DNA of 32,441 nt from Chara braunii (lineage: Eukaryota; Streptophyta; Charophyceae; Charales; Characeae), in contig BFEA01000169.1 in the NCBI GenBank assembly GCA_003427395.1, positions 507,023-539,463 of the forward strand. Direction: 5' to 3'. This document shows positions 9,429 to 19,337 of the stretch, piece after piece (the first letter of the stretch is position 1; each line of letters opens with the position of its first letter). The translations under genes and the position numbers were made by a program. The notes below the pieces were generated by a model, which made no database searches, was not told the DNA's origin, and saw only the letters and a program-made list of their open reading frames with translations.

Positions 9429-10791
9429 TGAACGACAGATCCTTGTGCACTAACTAGGTCTAATGAAATCACGTGAGGCGAATTCACAAGACCTTAAGAA
9501 TCTACCCTTGAATACAATATTCGCTAGGTGCATGGTAAGTTCTTAGACAACAAGGGACAGTAGGATTGACAAGAAGATTTGCACCTAAATACTTCTAACA
9601 TCCAACCAGTCAAGAGATGCTACCTGTTATGGCACCCATCCTCATACAAATCCTACAGGAGTAGTAGCAAAAGCTTAATGAATCCGGTCTTAATTACCGG
9701 TAAATTCATCGAGAACAACCAACAGATAATTACCGAAGCTCAACAGGCAATCTAGCAACTCGCCATTGCTAAAATTAAAGACTATCCTTGGAATTACGAT
9801 TAGATACAGATAAAGGACCACAATTGAATACCTCAAGAATTGATATTACCACTGCTCAACAGACTATCCGCAGTGCACAATAATTTAGCAGTGTCCCTGC
9901 AGAAACGTCAACAGTTCTCCGAGGTAGAAGGTTTGTAAAACCAACCTTAGTTACAACCAGATACACAGTATATAGTAAGAAGCGCCGAGTCAAATTCCAT
10001 GGAGGGACCAAGCATATGCGTCAGAACAAAGGAGACAATTGATGGGGTCGGAGTTAAACCAGACCTGACCGTATTGAGGAAAATATTACGAAAAAATAAA
10101 TAAATCCAACTCCAATATCGACTGCAAAATCAACCACGACAAATTTCTGCAAAAATCGACAGGTAGGAACAACTAAAAGGTATTGTGGCAAAGTACAGAG
10201 CTCTCCAGCCGGACGCGGAAACAAATGGATACAGGTTGTTCTAGCTTCATACCCTTAACTTCTTGCTCTTCATGACACGTCTGCCCTTGGTAGTAGTATC
10301 AGCAGTAGTCCCACCGCTCTTGCAAGCTCTCCCACTGCTTCCGCAAGCGCTGCTGCCTTCACTGCTGGCATCCTGAAGTACTCTCTCGTGCAATATGAAT
10401 GATGAGTCCAAGGTTGCTTCTGAAGTCTGGCATCGTGACGACTGTTGGACTCTACACGACACTATGCTCCATGGGGCCAGAAGATTCGCCAGCTTCATCC
10501 AAAGTAATGTACGGTACACGGCAACGATCTCCATTCGCCCACGAACTTTTCGAAGTTTTTCTATGTGATGTTGGGCAGGGCTGCTAGCATAGCCTCACGC
10601 CCCATCATATTCCAGATGGGATGCGCTACGACCGTCCCCCATCACCACCATGTTAACCCAACAGTGCCCTCGCCACCAGGACGCCCCCAAAGGAGCGACG
10701 ACTTCCAACGGTATCGCTCCCACCACTGCCCGTAACTCTCCCACAGCTTATAAAGTGTTGATGCCCATATAGCAACCGTTGTTATGCACTG
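9429..10791. other. Unassigned stretch; one minus-strand ORF of low support
   Basis: No domain was recognised. A minus-strand frame at 10247-10534 (95 codons) ends in a Ser/Gly/Thr-rich, Lys/Arg-rich tail (GRRVMKSKKLRV), which could be the basic C-terminus of a protein but could also be chance. The phrase CTCCCACCACTGC or a close variant recurs near 9084, 10308 and 10717, so part of the region is repetitive. Confidence 0.4.
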
Positions 10792-11034
10792 GTGCCCTGG
10801 TTGACATTGCACAGTAGGCAATTGGTGATAGCAAGGCTAGCAGAGAACCGGAATCTCCCTATCCCCTCATATCTCACAGGGGCAAACACGGTAAAACTAT
10901 ACCACGCGGGAGATGGAGGACGCCTTGAAATTGACGAGTACGACGACGTCCATCCTATAGGAGGCCAGCTGCTTCCCGCCCCTTGGTCTTCCCAAGGGGA
11001 AACGCCGTACCAAGCATACCGCGCGGAAGAATGA
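10792..11034 (+). CDS. Unrecognised 80-codon ORF, possibly a protein-coding fragment
   Basis: The frame reads RQLVIARLAENRNLPIPSYL and later DGGRLEIDEYDDVHPIGGQL, with a balanced composition more like a protein than the surrounding ORFs. It has no ATG start; the listed start is a GTG. It overlaps a diverged 120-bp duplication (10896-11075), so part of the apparent coding bias may come from a repeat. I do not recognise a family. It could be an exon or a transposon fragment. Confidence 0.2.
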   Translation: MPWLTLHSRQLVIARLAENRNLPIPSYLTGANTVKLYHAGDGGRLEIDEYDDVHPIGGQLLPAPWSSQGETPYQAYRAEE

Positions 11035-11075
11035 GGCACGTCCTTGAAATACTGAAGAAGAAGATGTGTCTCCCA
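10896..11075. repeat. Two-unit diverged repeat, period about 120
   Basis: TATACCACGCGGGAGATGGA followed by CCTTGAAATTGACGA (from 10896) matches CATACCGCGCGGAAGAATGA followed by CCTTGAAATACTGAA (from about 11016). Confidence 0.6.
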
Positions 11076-11530
11076 CACTGGCACGCCATGTGAGCAGCAG
11101 CAAGCGGCGCAGTAACACAGTAGCGCCTCAAGAATACCGATGTTCAGGACGCCAGCCGGATTTGTCATTTAGTTTGTTTGACTAATACACCTTCCTTCCC
11201 TGTCCTTTCTTTAATGTTTTCTTAAATATCACAACAAATTTACCATATCCATATTCAAAACAACCATCAATGTTTGACAATCAACTTCTAAATGAGATGG
11301 TTTGTCTTTTAAAATTCGGTTATATCTTATGCCATACAATAGGCCCGTAAAACAAAATACCCTAGCAACGGGGAAGAAGTAAAGAAAAAAAAACAAGAAA
11401 AGGAGGAATGACAAGAACGAATGTAAAAACTATTTTTTACCATAACAAAAGCAAAGCCTGCTACTACAGGCCCGACGCTCGCCGCATCATCTGCAAAAGC
11501 AGAGAGCTAGCAACGTCGGAGTATATATTG
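11076..11530. other. Sequence upstream of repeat copy 2; candidate LTR
   Basis: If the 11536 motif is a primer-binding site, an LTR should end at 11535 with CACA, and this stretch would include it. The text AAAACAAAATACCC near 11349 also occurs near 8245 at the far end of copy 1. I could not find a matching 5' boundary beginning TG, nor a second LTR, so no boundary is proposed. Confidence 0.35.
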
Positions 11531-12036
11531 TCACATGATATCAGAGCGCTAAAGCGAAAAACAGAAACAAAAAAAACTTAATTCATTTTTAATCTTCTTC
11601 CTTACAATTGTTCCTATTGCGTACAAGGCCGCCCACATGGATGTAGGTTGAGTGGCGGCTGCCCCCACCCCGTGTGTCATATCGACCCACTTGCACCAGC
11701 CAAAAGACAAAGAGACAAAGAAGAGAGGAAGGGAACAACCAAATAAAACAGAACAGGGGGCAACAAAACAAATCCCAGATGACAAGTCCTACATGCAAGC
11801 ACCACCCGTGCCCACAGGCCAAACGACGGGACAATACCAACCACGATGTCAAAACATTCTTGTCTGCAAAGAAATAAAAAAGAGTACCAAAAATAACCCA
11901 TCCCAAATGACGATTCCCACATACACGCACCGCCCCGCACTCAAAAGGCCGAACAACGGGAAACAACCAACCAGGATGCCAAGACAATAAAAAAAAAAAC
12001 GGATGACTGGTCCCACATGAAGCACCGCTACCTGCT
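11531..12036 (+). mobile_element. Repeat copy 2: candidate LTR-element 5' interior, cut by the assembly gap
   Basis: A direct repeat of 7668-8185, aligned from TCACATGATATCAGAGCG to AGCACCGCTACCTG, where the N gap begins. It lacks the (TA)n(GA)n tract before it but has TATATATTG at the same place, so the tract before copy 1 looks like expansion of a short TA run. No coding frame is shared between the copies. Confidence 0.6.
11536..11547 (+). promoter_or_regulatory. Primer-binding-site-like motif, copy 2
   Basis: TGATATCAGAGC has one mismatch to TGGTATCAGAGC and directly follows TTGTCACA. Reverse transcription of most plant LTR elements is primed by initiator tRNA-Met at such a site. Confidence 0.55.
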
Positions 12037-12750
12037 NNNNNNNNNNNNNNNNNNNNNNNNNNNNNNNNNNNNNNNNNNNNNNNNNNNNNNNNNNNNNNNN
12101 NNNNNNNNNNNNNNNNNNNNNNNNNNNNNNNNNNNNNNNNNNNNNNNNNNNNNNNNNNNNNNNNNNNNNNNNNNNNNNNNNNNNNNNNNNNNNNNNNNNN
12201 NNNNNNNNNNNNNNNNNNNNNNNNNNNNNNNNNNNNNNNNNNNNNNNNNNNNNNNNNNNNNNNNNNNNNNNNNNNNNNNNNNNNNNNNNNNNNNNNNNNN
12301 NNNNNNNNNNNNNNNNNNNNNNNNNNNNNNNNNNNNNNNNNNNNNNNNNNNNNNNNNNNNNNNNNNNNNNNNNNNNNNNNNNNNNNNNNNNNNNNNNNNN
12401 NNNNNNNNNNNNNNNNNNNNNNNNNNNNNNNNNNNNNNNNNNNNNNNNNNNNNNNNNNNNNNNNNNNNNNNNNNNNNNNNNNNNNNNNNNNNNNNNNNNN
12501 NNNNNNNNNNNNNNNNNNNNNNNNNNNNNNNNNNNNNNNNNNNNNNNNNNNNNNNNNNNNNNNNNNNNNNNNNNNNNNNNNNNNNNNNNNNNNNNNNNNN
12601 NNNNNNNNNNNNNNNNNNNNNNNNNNNNNNNNNNNNNNNNNNNNNNNNNNNNNNNNNNNNNNNNNNNNNNNNNNNNNNNNNNNNNNNNNNNNNNNNNNNN
12701 NNNNNNNNNNNNNNNNNNNNNNNNNNNNNNNNNNNNNNNNNNNNNNNNNN
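12037..12750. other. Assembly gap (714 N)
   Basis: The gap separates repeat copy 2 from a pure TA run. The left edge lies within a repeat and the right edge within a microsatellite, which explains why it was not closed. The gap length may be a placeholder. Confidence 0.99.

Positions 12751-12800
<50 letters not shown>
12751..12800. repeat. (TA)25 microsatellite
   Basis: Fifty bases of TA directly before the inverted terminal repeat of the next element. It extends into the gap, so its length is a minimum. Confidence 0.98.
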
Positions 12801-12804
<4 letters not shown>

Positions 12805-13519
12805 CACCGACCCGTATGTACGGAGGTCCCCGGACACACCTCCGTACGTACGGGCGTATGGGCGTACGGGGTCCGAACTCGACGGCGTTCGGCCCCCCCC
12901 CAAAATTATTTCGAGGCCTAAAAATAATGTTAAGAAAAAAAAAAACTTTTTGTGAGTTCTCTATGACGTGAGGTGCATGCCTATAAAGTTTTAAGTCATT
13001 TGGCTCAACCAAATAAAACTTCAAAATCGCCAACGATGAGGGTGTCAAAATATGCTCGCCCACATTTCTTTTCACTTTTTACTTTTTATTTTCACTTTAG
13101 TTCGGGGTCTAAACAATTTTATTATTTTTTGAAACTTTTTTAGTGGGTTGTGCATTATGTGAAGTACACATCTGTAAATTTACAGGGCATTTAGCTATGC
13201 CAAAAAAAAACATGAAAAATCGTCAAAGATTGCGGTGCCGAAAACTTGCTCGCGCACTCAATAAATTTAATTCTTTTTTTATTTTTTTGTTATTTTTATT
13301 AGTATTTGTTTTTCGTTTTTATTTTTATTTCAAATTTGGTAAGGAATTTGGATGTAATGATCAGGAAAATCTTGTTTAATTTATTTTTCTTCATAACATA
13401 TTTGTTTCAGATTTTTGTTTTTTTTTGGGGGGGGTCCGCGTTCGGCACAAACGACCAAACGCATCCCCAAGGGGTCGCATACGTTCGGGCGTTCGGCCCG
13501 TCCCGAACGTCGGTTACCC
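12801..13519. mobile_element. TIR element, copy 1 (719 bp, between TA tracts)
   Basis: The left end reads GGGTCACCGAC and the right end, reverse-complemented, GGGTAACCGAC: 10 of 11 match. It lies between (TA)n on the left and TGTATATATA on the right. No transposase frame is present, so it behaves like a MITE or other non-autonomous DNA transposon. Just inside the left end, CCCGTATGTACGG pairs with CCGTACGTACGGG (12811-12853), giving a subterminal hairpin. The AT-rich interior holds two related ~140-bp subunits (about 12948-13090 and 13131-13260). The superfamily cannot be fixed from the ends alone. Confidence 0.72.
12811..12853. repeat. Subterminal hairpin of TIR element copy 1
   Basis: CCCGTATGTACGGAGGT pairs with ACCTCCGTACGTACGGG around a short CCCCGGACAC centre; a single mismatch is seen. 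The equivalent hairpin in copy 2 lies at 13566-13609. Confidence 0.85.
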
Positions 13520-13555
13520 TGTATATATATATATGTATATATATATATATACACA
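13520..13555. repeat. TA-rich spacer between the two TIR elements
   Basis: TGTATATATA, ATGTATAT and ATATACACA form an imperfect TA microsatellite that separates the two element copies, matching the TA tract to the left of copy 1. Confidence 0.9.
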
Positions 13556-14285
13556 AGGTCACCAGCCCGTACGTACGGAGGTCCCCGGTCAGACCTTCGT
13601 ACGTACGGGTGTTCGGGATCCCGTACGGGGTCCGAACCTGACGGCGTTCAGCCCCCTTCAAAAATTATTTCGGCGCCTAAAAATATTTTTGTTTTTCTGA
13701 ATTTATTTTTGTGAGTTCTCTATGACGTGAGGTACACGCCTATACACTTTCAAGTCATTTAGCTTAGCCAAGTAAGAATTAAAAATCTCCAAAGATGGCG
13801 GTGTCAAAACGTGCTCGCCCACGTTTTGTTTCACTTTTTACTTTTCGTTTCCACTTTAGTTTGGGGGTCTAAACAATTTTATTATTTTTTAAAACTTTTT
13901 TAGCGGGTTTTGCATTATGTGAAGTACATATCTATAAAATTTCAGGTCATCTAGCCATGCCAAAAAAAAAAAAAAAATGCCAAAGATGGCGATGTCGAAA
14001 ATGTGCTCGCGCACCCACTAATTTTTTTTATTTTTATTTTTTATTTTTTATTCTTAGTATTTGTTTTTCGTATTTTATTTTTATTTCAAATTTGGTAAGG
14101 AATTTGGATGTAATGCTCAGGCAAATCTTGTTTAATTTATTTTTATTCATAACATATCTTTTCTTCAGATTTTTTTTTTTTTTTTTTTTTTTTTAGGTCC
14201 ATATTTGGCCCGAACGACCGAACGCATCCCCAAGGGGTCCCATACGTTCAGGTGTTCGGGTTCGGGTGTTCGCCCCATCCTGAAA
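13556..14285. mobile_element. TIR element, copy 2 (adjacent direct copy)
   Basis: It starts AGGTCACCAGCCCGTACG and follows copy 1 base for base at a 755-base offset: the same hairpin (13566-13609), the same two internal subunits (about 13711-13830 and 13892-14020), the same CAAATTTGGTAAGGAATTTGGATG block and the same AACGCATCCCCAAGGGGTC block. The right end stops at about GTTCGCCCCATCCTGA and lacks the terminal GTCGGTTACCC of copy 1, so one inverted end is lost. A tandem arrangement may reflect two insertions into one TA tract or unequal exchange. Confidence 0.72.
13566..13609. repeat. Subterminal hairpin of TIR element copy 2
   Basis: CCCGTACGTACGGAGGTC pairs with GACCTTCGTACGTACGGG with one mismatch. 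The arms differ slightly from copy 1, yet pairing is kept. Confidence 0.88.
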
Positions 14286-14967
14286 ATGATTATAAATATG
14301 TGACGATCACTTCTCACAATCATAGTGAGACTCCTCTCAGACACTCAAATCCAAAGTCCGAACCACAAACATATCGGCAACGACATCAAAAATTCAATAA
14401 AAGTCCACACACTACACGAGGTTAACTTCAACCATTCTTTATCCAACCTTAAAAACTACCACTTGCTTTAGCCATGCAATCCCCAACCTTTATCCAACCT
14501 TCAAAAATAAATATTTAGTACCTTCGTTAAATGACCATTCAATAAAAGTCCGGGTGAAAACCTTGATAAAACAATAAAAACCACCATGGCTAAAGCCTTT
14601 AGGTTGGGTAACGAAAGTGAATGAGAGTTGAGTCGTAAACTGACGAATCGGTAACCAACCTGTTATCAGTGATAACAGATGATGATCCTCGCGGGATCAA
14701 GTTGAATCTATCGCAGATCCTAAACCAGACGATCGAAAAGGACCTGTAACACATGCCAAGTTATTGCCTAAGCTAAATCAACACTGTATGAAGGATAAAA
14801 CTCTATAACACATTCTTACTCAAAATATATTATGCTAACTAAGTCGAAGTTTATCCCTAAGCCAATGTCAAAAGAAAAGATAAACCTTTGGCATAACCTC
14901 CCTCCATACAGGGTGGGTTGCCAGAATCGCCACTTGTCAAAATATAATCTAACTCCTATAAACTAAA
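14286..14967. other. Non-coding stretch with small foldbacks
   Basis: No ORF above 60 codons with any motif. CTGTTATC and GATAACAG form a perfect hairpin at 14660-14678. CCAACCTTTATCCAACCTT-like phrases near 14450 and 14490 suggest another old repeat. Confidence 0.5.
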
Positions 14968-15500
14968 AAAATTTCGGTAGCGCTTCCCATCGGAAAAGTG
15001 TTTTTTTTGAATTTATATTAGCTAAAATGCGAACAATTGAAATAATCCTTAACTGTATAAAGTCAAATTTTGTCTATTTCTCTGAATTAGTAAAAATTTG
15101 GCGAGCATCTCCTTTAGAAAAACAAACTTATCAGATTTATACTAACTCAGATATGAACTCAAACATAGGCCTTGAGTTTTATGAAGACAAAATTTAATGA
15201 ACTCCTTAGATTTGTAAAACTTTTAGCAGCGCTTCCTGTAGAGAAAGTAGTTTTTCAAAATTTATACAAAGCTAAGTTCAAAATCTAGAATAACTTTGAC
15301 TTTTCAAAGTCCAAATTTTGTTTAGCTTTCTTAATTAGCAAAAATTTTGGCAGCACTCTCTTTAGAAAAGGAGACTTTCCAGATTTTTACTAAGCCATAT
15401 ATAAAATTTAGAACAACTGAATTTTGAAAAATAAAAAATTTGACTTTGTAGAAATTTCGGCAGCGCTTCCCGTAGAGAAGTAACTTAAGAAGATTTATAC
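14968..15500. repeat. Five-unit satellite of about 124 bp with alternating unit types
   Basis: Anchors occur at about 14970 (AATTTCGGTAGCGCTTCCC), 15094 (AATTTGGCGAGCATCTCC), 15218 (ACTTTTAGCAGCGCTTCC), 15342 (AATTTTGGCAGCACTCTC) and 15452 (AATTTCGGCAGCGCTTCC). Each is followed by a TAGA or GGAA stretch and TTTATAC or TTTTTAC. Units 1, 3 and 5 carry GCGCTTCC; units 2 and 4 carry CTCC or CTCTC with TTTAGAAAA, so the array looks like an A-B-A-B-A dimer pattern of about 248 bp. Confidence 0.75.
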
Positions 15501-15795
15501 AAGCCCAAGTATAGCAAATGATCCCAGAAAATATGAAAATTGACCTAAGTAAAAAAAAAAAAACTAAAAAAATATAAAAATTAGAACTAACTCCTATGAC
15601 TCTAGCACGTGGCGAGCATCTAAAGCAACTACCTATCAAACTGAAACTCGAACCATGCAGCGATCTCACTCAGCCACATTCAAAGCCCACCAAACCACCA
15701 TGATAAGTACTCTCACCAGCCCCAAATTAACCGTGTCAAATAATATTTCGTAGTCTTTCAATAATTTATCCCAGCTTACATAAGGCATAAAACTA
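15501..15795. other. No recognised feature
   Basis: AT-rich sequence between the 124-bp satellite and the first CCAATCTTATGG copy. Confidence 0.4.
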
Positions 15796-16515
15796 GACCA
15801 TCCAATCTTATGGAAACCTGTCTAACTCAGCCATTGAATATAGATAACACAGGGTACTATAACTTTTCTCTTCTTTGGGCATATGACTAGGTTGTCTAAC
15901 CTAGTCGCCCTGAACTGTTTAAGTATCCAAGTTATATATAATTGTCTACACTTAGTCTTTTAAGGTTGCATATGATTGAACCAATCATCTTAGATCAAGG
16001 TTCAACTTGCCCCTTCTTACCATAAGTTTATTCTTAATTTATAGTTTCTTCAGTTAGTGATAAACTATAGTCATACCATCCTATCTTATGGAAAAATGTC
16101 TGACTAGCCTATTCATAAATTAAATAGTATAAAAATATAAACAAGATTATCTCTTTGGTTCTAGCATATATGTGGCTTCAGACCAGACCTTCCAATCTTA
16201 TGGGAACATGTCCAACCATTTGTCTGAATTTTCCTCAGAGTAAAACAAGAGAGAGTCAGAGTCATCCAATCTTATGGAATATGCTGCACCCTCTTTCAGA
16301 AACCAATAAAATATAAGAAAACCCAAAGAAAACAAGGCAACCAAACCATCCAATCTTATGAAAAAATGCTTGGTCCCTGAAAGTCAAACACAAAGAATCA
16401 TTGCAAGTCAAAGCAACCAGACCACCCAATCTTACGAGAACTTGTCTGGTCCTTCAGACAATGAAAAATTAACAAAGCACTGGACCCTCCAATCTTATGG
16501 AGACTCCCCCAACCT
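15796..16515. repeat. Seven dispersed copies of a CCAATCTTATGG motif
   Basis: Copies of CCATCCAATCTTATGGAA or close variants lie near 15799, 16076, 16189, 16264, 16347, 16421 and 16486, at uneven spacing of about 65 to 280 bases. The core CAATCTTA is almost invariant (CTATCTTA once). In several copies the flanks can pair although their sequence differs: TAGAC/GTCTA, TAGTCA/TGACTA, ACCAA/TTGGT, ACCAGAC/GTCTGGT. The intervening sequence shows little similarity. I know of no named element with this core. Confidence 0.7.
15885..15906. repeat. Perfect 9-bp hairpin with 4-base loop
   Basis: GACTAGGTT and AACCTAGTC flank GTCT. It lies between the first and second copies of the CCAATCTTATGG motif. 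No T run follows, so it is not a Pol III terminator. Confidence 0.85.
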
Positions 16516-17100
16516 TTGGTTGACCCAATCAAACACAAGTAATACCACCTTTCTCCCACATTTCCCCCAGATGCAAACCCTTTTCACAGTCTGTCTTCAG
16601 TCAAACAAAAAAAATAAAACCGAGTTTGCACAAATATTCCTTTACTCGAGTCTGGTTTGTGTTGAAAGTCAAAGTAGGGATGCATGCAATATACTCAGTC
16701 AAATTATAGAAGGATGTACAGATAATGGTTATAATTGGGTTTATAGAGGGAGATGAAGTTTTACCTCTCAGTTCCCTGCCTCCAAAACTCCTCCTGAGTT
16801 CCGGCAGAGCTCCCACAATCCGTGGGCAGACTCCCCACAGAGTCTTGTTGTGGTCCTACGGGTTGCAATCCCGCCTGCCACCTTCCTCTCTGAACATGAT
16901 TAGACTTAGAGTAAGAAGGGCAGAAGGAGGGGTTTCAGACTATCGAGATATTGAAGGGGGACAAACTCAACTCCCATGAGAGGGCCTTGTAATCTTCAAT
17001 CGCTTGAGGGCCCCGCAATGGCAGCCAAAAATATGCACCAGCTCGGTCAAATTGAAGTCATACCATTGACCTCCTGACGACCCTCCAGATCACAACAAAG
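16516..17100. other. Unassigned stretch with a weak plus-strand ORF
   Basis: A frame at 16358-16756 runs through three copies of the repeat motif and is probably a by-product. A frame at 16725-16979 has no motif. No RNA gene was recognised. Confidence 0.4.
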
Positions 17101-17600
17101 TCCCCTTTGGTTCCAGCATGTGTGCTGGATGACCGGTGCACCCGCCAACAACTAAAATTGCACTCTCGCAACTGGTCTCCCCACGTGTGCAGGCTGGTGA
17201 GACGAATAGCACACCGGTCAATAACCACACCTGCAGCCCCACCTGCTAACCTGTTGTAACTTTAGTCAGTTAAATGAGAAGCAAGTTGGCCAACAAGTAA
17301 TTCCCCAATCCCGCCGTCTTCCTCCAATCACTTTGTGCGGCAAGATGAACAGCGTACCGACCATCAGCCAAATATACACCTTGCAACTGACCAGTTGCCG
17401 CTGCTCAGATTCACCGTGACAGGGTGAGCAGCGTGCTGGTCAACAGGTAAGTAACAATCCCTGTGGCTCACCTCTCGTCTCACTCCGCTCACAAAAATGA
17501 CCGTCATAAGAACCAACAAACTGCCCTTATGGTCAGACTCACGATGCTTAAACAGTATGAGCGGTGTGTTAACCGACAAGTGAGCTCTAAGGCTTCGCAG
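17101..17600. repeat. Irregular, strongly diverged tandem repeat
   Basis: A phrase like GTGCGGCAAGATGAACAGCG followed by TACCGACCATCAGC recurs in looser form near 17119, 17188, 17333, 17414 and 17547 (for example GTGACAGGGTGAGCAGCGTG then CTGGTCAACAGG). Spacing varies from about 70 to 145. Recognition was by eye and the outer copies are weak. Confidence 0.45.
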
Positions 17601-18190
17601 CTGGCCTGCAACTACTTAACTTGGAAAATAACATTCAGGTCAAGTAGGTAAGCCTTCGGTTCAACTATCGAGCTCCCTTTGCTTCGACGAGATGTTCGCG
17701 GCTCAGACCAGATAAGTCCACAACTTATTTGTCCGCTCCAACTACTACGTCTGTCAAAGATGGCTGCGACAATGAGGAAGTAACAACAAGCCACAGTTCT
17801 CCGAGGGAAAAACACGACCTCTGCTTCATTGCCCGTTGAAATTATGACGAGAGGGCGGATCTCCTGCTCCAAAGCCTATGCATGGACCTAGGTGGCCCAA
17901 CGCCCGGTACTTATCTCGGTGGTCATAGCGAATATGCCGCCGAGGACTTTTGCGGACAAAAATGGGAAACGGTTTCCTATACACTCAACCGCGGCAGCCT
18001 GCTGCCTCTCGAAAAGCTTTCCAATTCGCTTCCTACTTAGGCAATCGACGTTCTTCGTGGGAAGCGAAAGAAGCCACGACCATAATATGCATGAAACCAA
18101 ACGACTTCACCAAAGGGGCACATGCTCAAGGTTCTTGATGACCGTGACGGCCTCTAAGTCCGGCGTCATGTCCGAGTCGGAGGAAAAAAA
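17601..18190. other. Unassigned stretch with overlapping short ORFs
   Basis: A plus-strand frame at 17892-18194 (100 codons, starting from GTG) reads VIANMPPRTFADKNGKRFPI and later a Ser/His/Thr-rich stretch. Its composition is plausible for protein, but I recognise no family and the minus strand is also open over part of it. A short TAA/TA tract follows at about 18196-18222. Confidence 0.35.
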
Positions 18191-18878
18191 CTAGTAATAA
18201 TAATAATATATATATATTTTTAATATAAATTCAGCTAATACCGCCCTGACTATGCCGATGGTAAAAAAAAACAAGGGGGATAGCCCCGTCGGGCCCTCCA
18301 CCCTCGGCTTCTTCTCGCTGTTTCGATACGCCTTCACTACCACCCGCTGGTCTTGATCCCTAAGCCCCCCTATTGAAAATTTGATGCCATAACCAACAGT
18401 GTTGGGTCCAAGGTTGGATCTAGTGTTGACAAACACTTAAATAAGCGACTACCGCGCGACGCGCGGATGTACAAAAATATTTCAAAATCACATCCTTGTC
18501 GATGTCGTCCTCCGTGCGTACGCATATGTCGAGCTCAAACTTTTCAATCACCAGACAACCTTTTAATCTTACGTTTAATCAGAAATAAAAATTTGGACCA
18601 GCGACAACGCCGATTCTTTAATCATCAATAAGTAAAAGGATCATGCGCGCCTCAAACCTGCGCGCCCACACACTCTCTACTCTAGCCAACCATTCAATCA
18701 ACGTAAACAACAACACTGTCGCGACTCGCGCGATATACTCAAACTTCAAACTAAACTTATTTTCTGTCATCTGCAAAAACCTGGGCCGATACCCTTGTAA
18801 GGGTATTCGCGCCGACATTGCCAGTAGGGACGCCAACCACAGGAGTGAGGCGGCTCTAGTGTCCGAAGCATCCACCAA
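18191..18878 (-). pseudogene. Decayed ORFs related to the 30.5-30.8 kb ORF
   Basis: On the minus strand, 18878-18618 is open (86 codons) and contains LASLLAMSARIPLQGYRPRF. After stops the text KFELDICVRTEDDIDKDVIL follows at about 18540-18484, then NTRSNLGPNTVGYGIKFSIG and a basic stretch in 18436-18191. The first two blocks align with LAILTSVGAETLTRVSARVF and PFLNLTSSTLDDIDI of the plus-strand ORF near 30.6-30.8 kb in the same order, and nucleotide similarity is visible around GATACCCTTGT. This suggests one degraded protein family, perhaps a mobile-element protein. I do not recognise it. Confidence 0.4.
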
Positions 18879-19337
18879 CTGGTTCCAACATCTATTAAGC
18901 GCCTGGTGTATATCTTCCGTATCTACATCTTATACCTACCTCCATTTGTCCACAGCTACCACAGCTCCATTGAGAAGTCATCCAGTTTTACGTCCTCCCC
19001 TGATGGCCCCTCCCCGACAATTCCACTGATTCGGGTCCGCTTTGAGGGAGGCTAATGCGTCTCTTTCCTTCCATAAATTTACCTGCACATTCTCATTTCG
19101 CATTCGCACGTTTTTTTATTTTCCCCATTTTTTTAATCTTTTTTTTTTGGCAAAAGAGAAACCTTTTATTACGAGCCCAGTTCCCAAGATGACAGATATA
19201 ACGGCGAAAGAGGCGGATGAGACTCCCGCCAGCCCGAGCGAGCAAAGCTCCGCCCCCACAGCGGTGCGGAGGAAATTGTGCTCTCTTGTGGGCCCCGCTC
19301 GCTCCCCTGCGCATGGATAACATGCATAAATCAAGCA
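18879..19337. other. Unassigned stretch with a weak ORF at its end
   Basis: A plus-strand frame from an ATG at about 19189 reads MTDITAKEADETPASPSEQS and ends at 19320. It is acidic and Ser/Pro-rich at first and then basic, which could fit a protein N-terminus cut off by the repeat that starts at 19338, but there is no independent support. Confidence 0.3.

Noticed and set aside
7000-11535. A complete LTR retrotransposon with two LTRs
   Set aside because: No paired LTRs, no polypurine tract and no gag-pol frames could be found; only the primer-site-like motifs remain.
11849-13075. Very long ORFs on both strands across the gap
   Set aside because: They consist mainly of undetermined residues from N bases plus (IY)n from TA repeats.
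15796-16515. CRISPR-like array from regularly repeated motif
   Set aside because: Spacing is uneven (about 65-280), the repeat is short and imperfect, there are no cas genes and the genome is eukaryotic.
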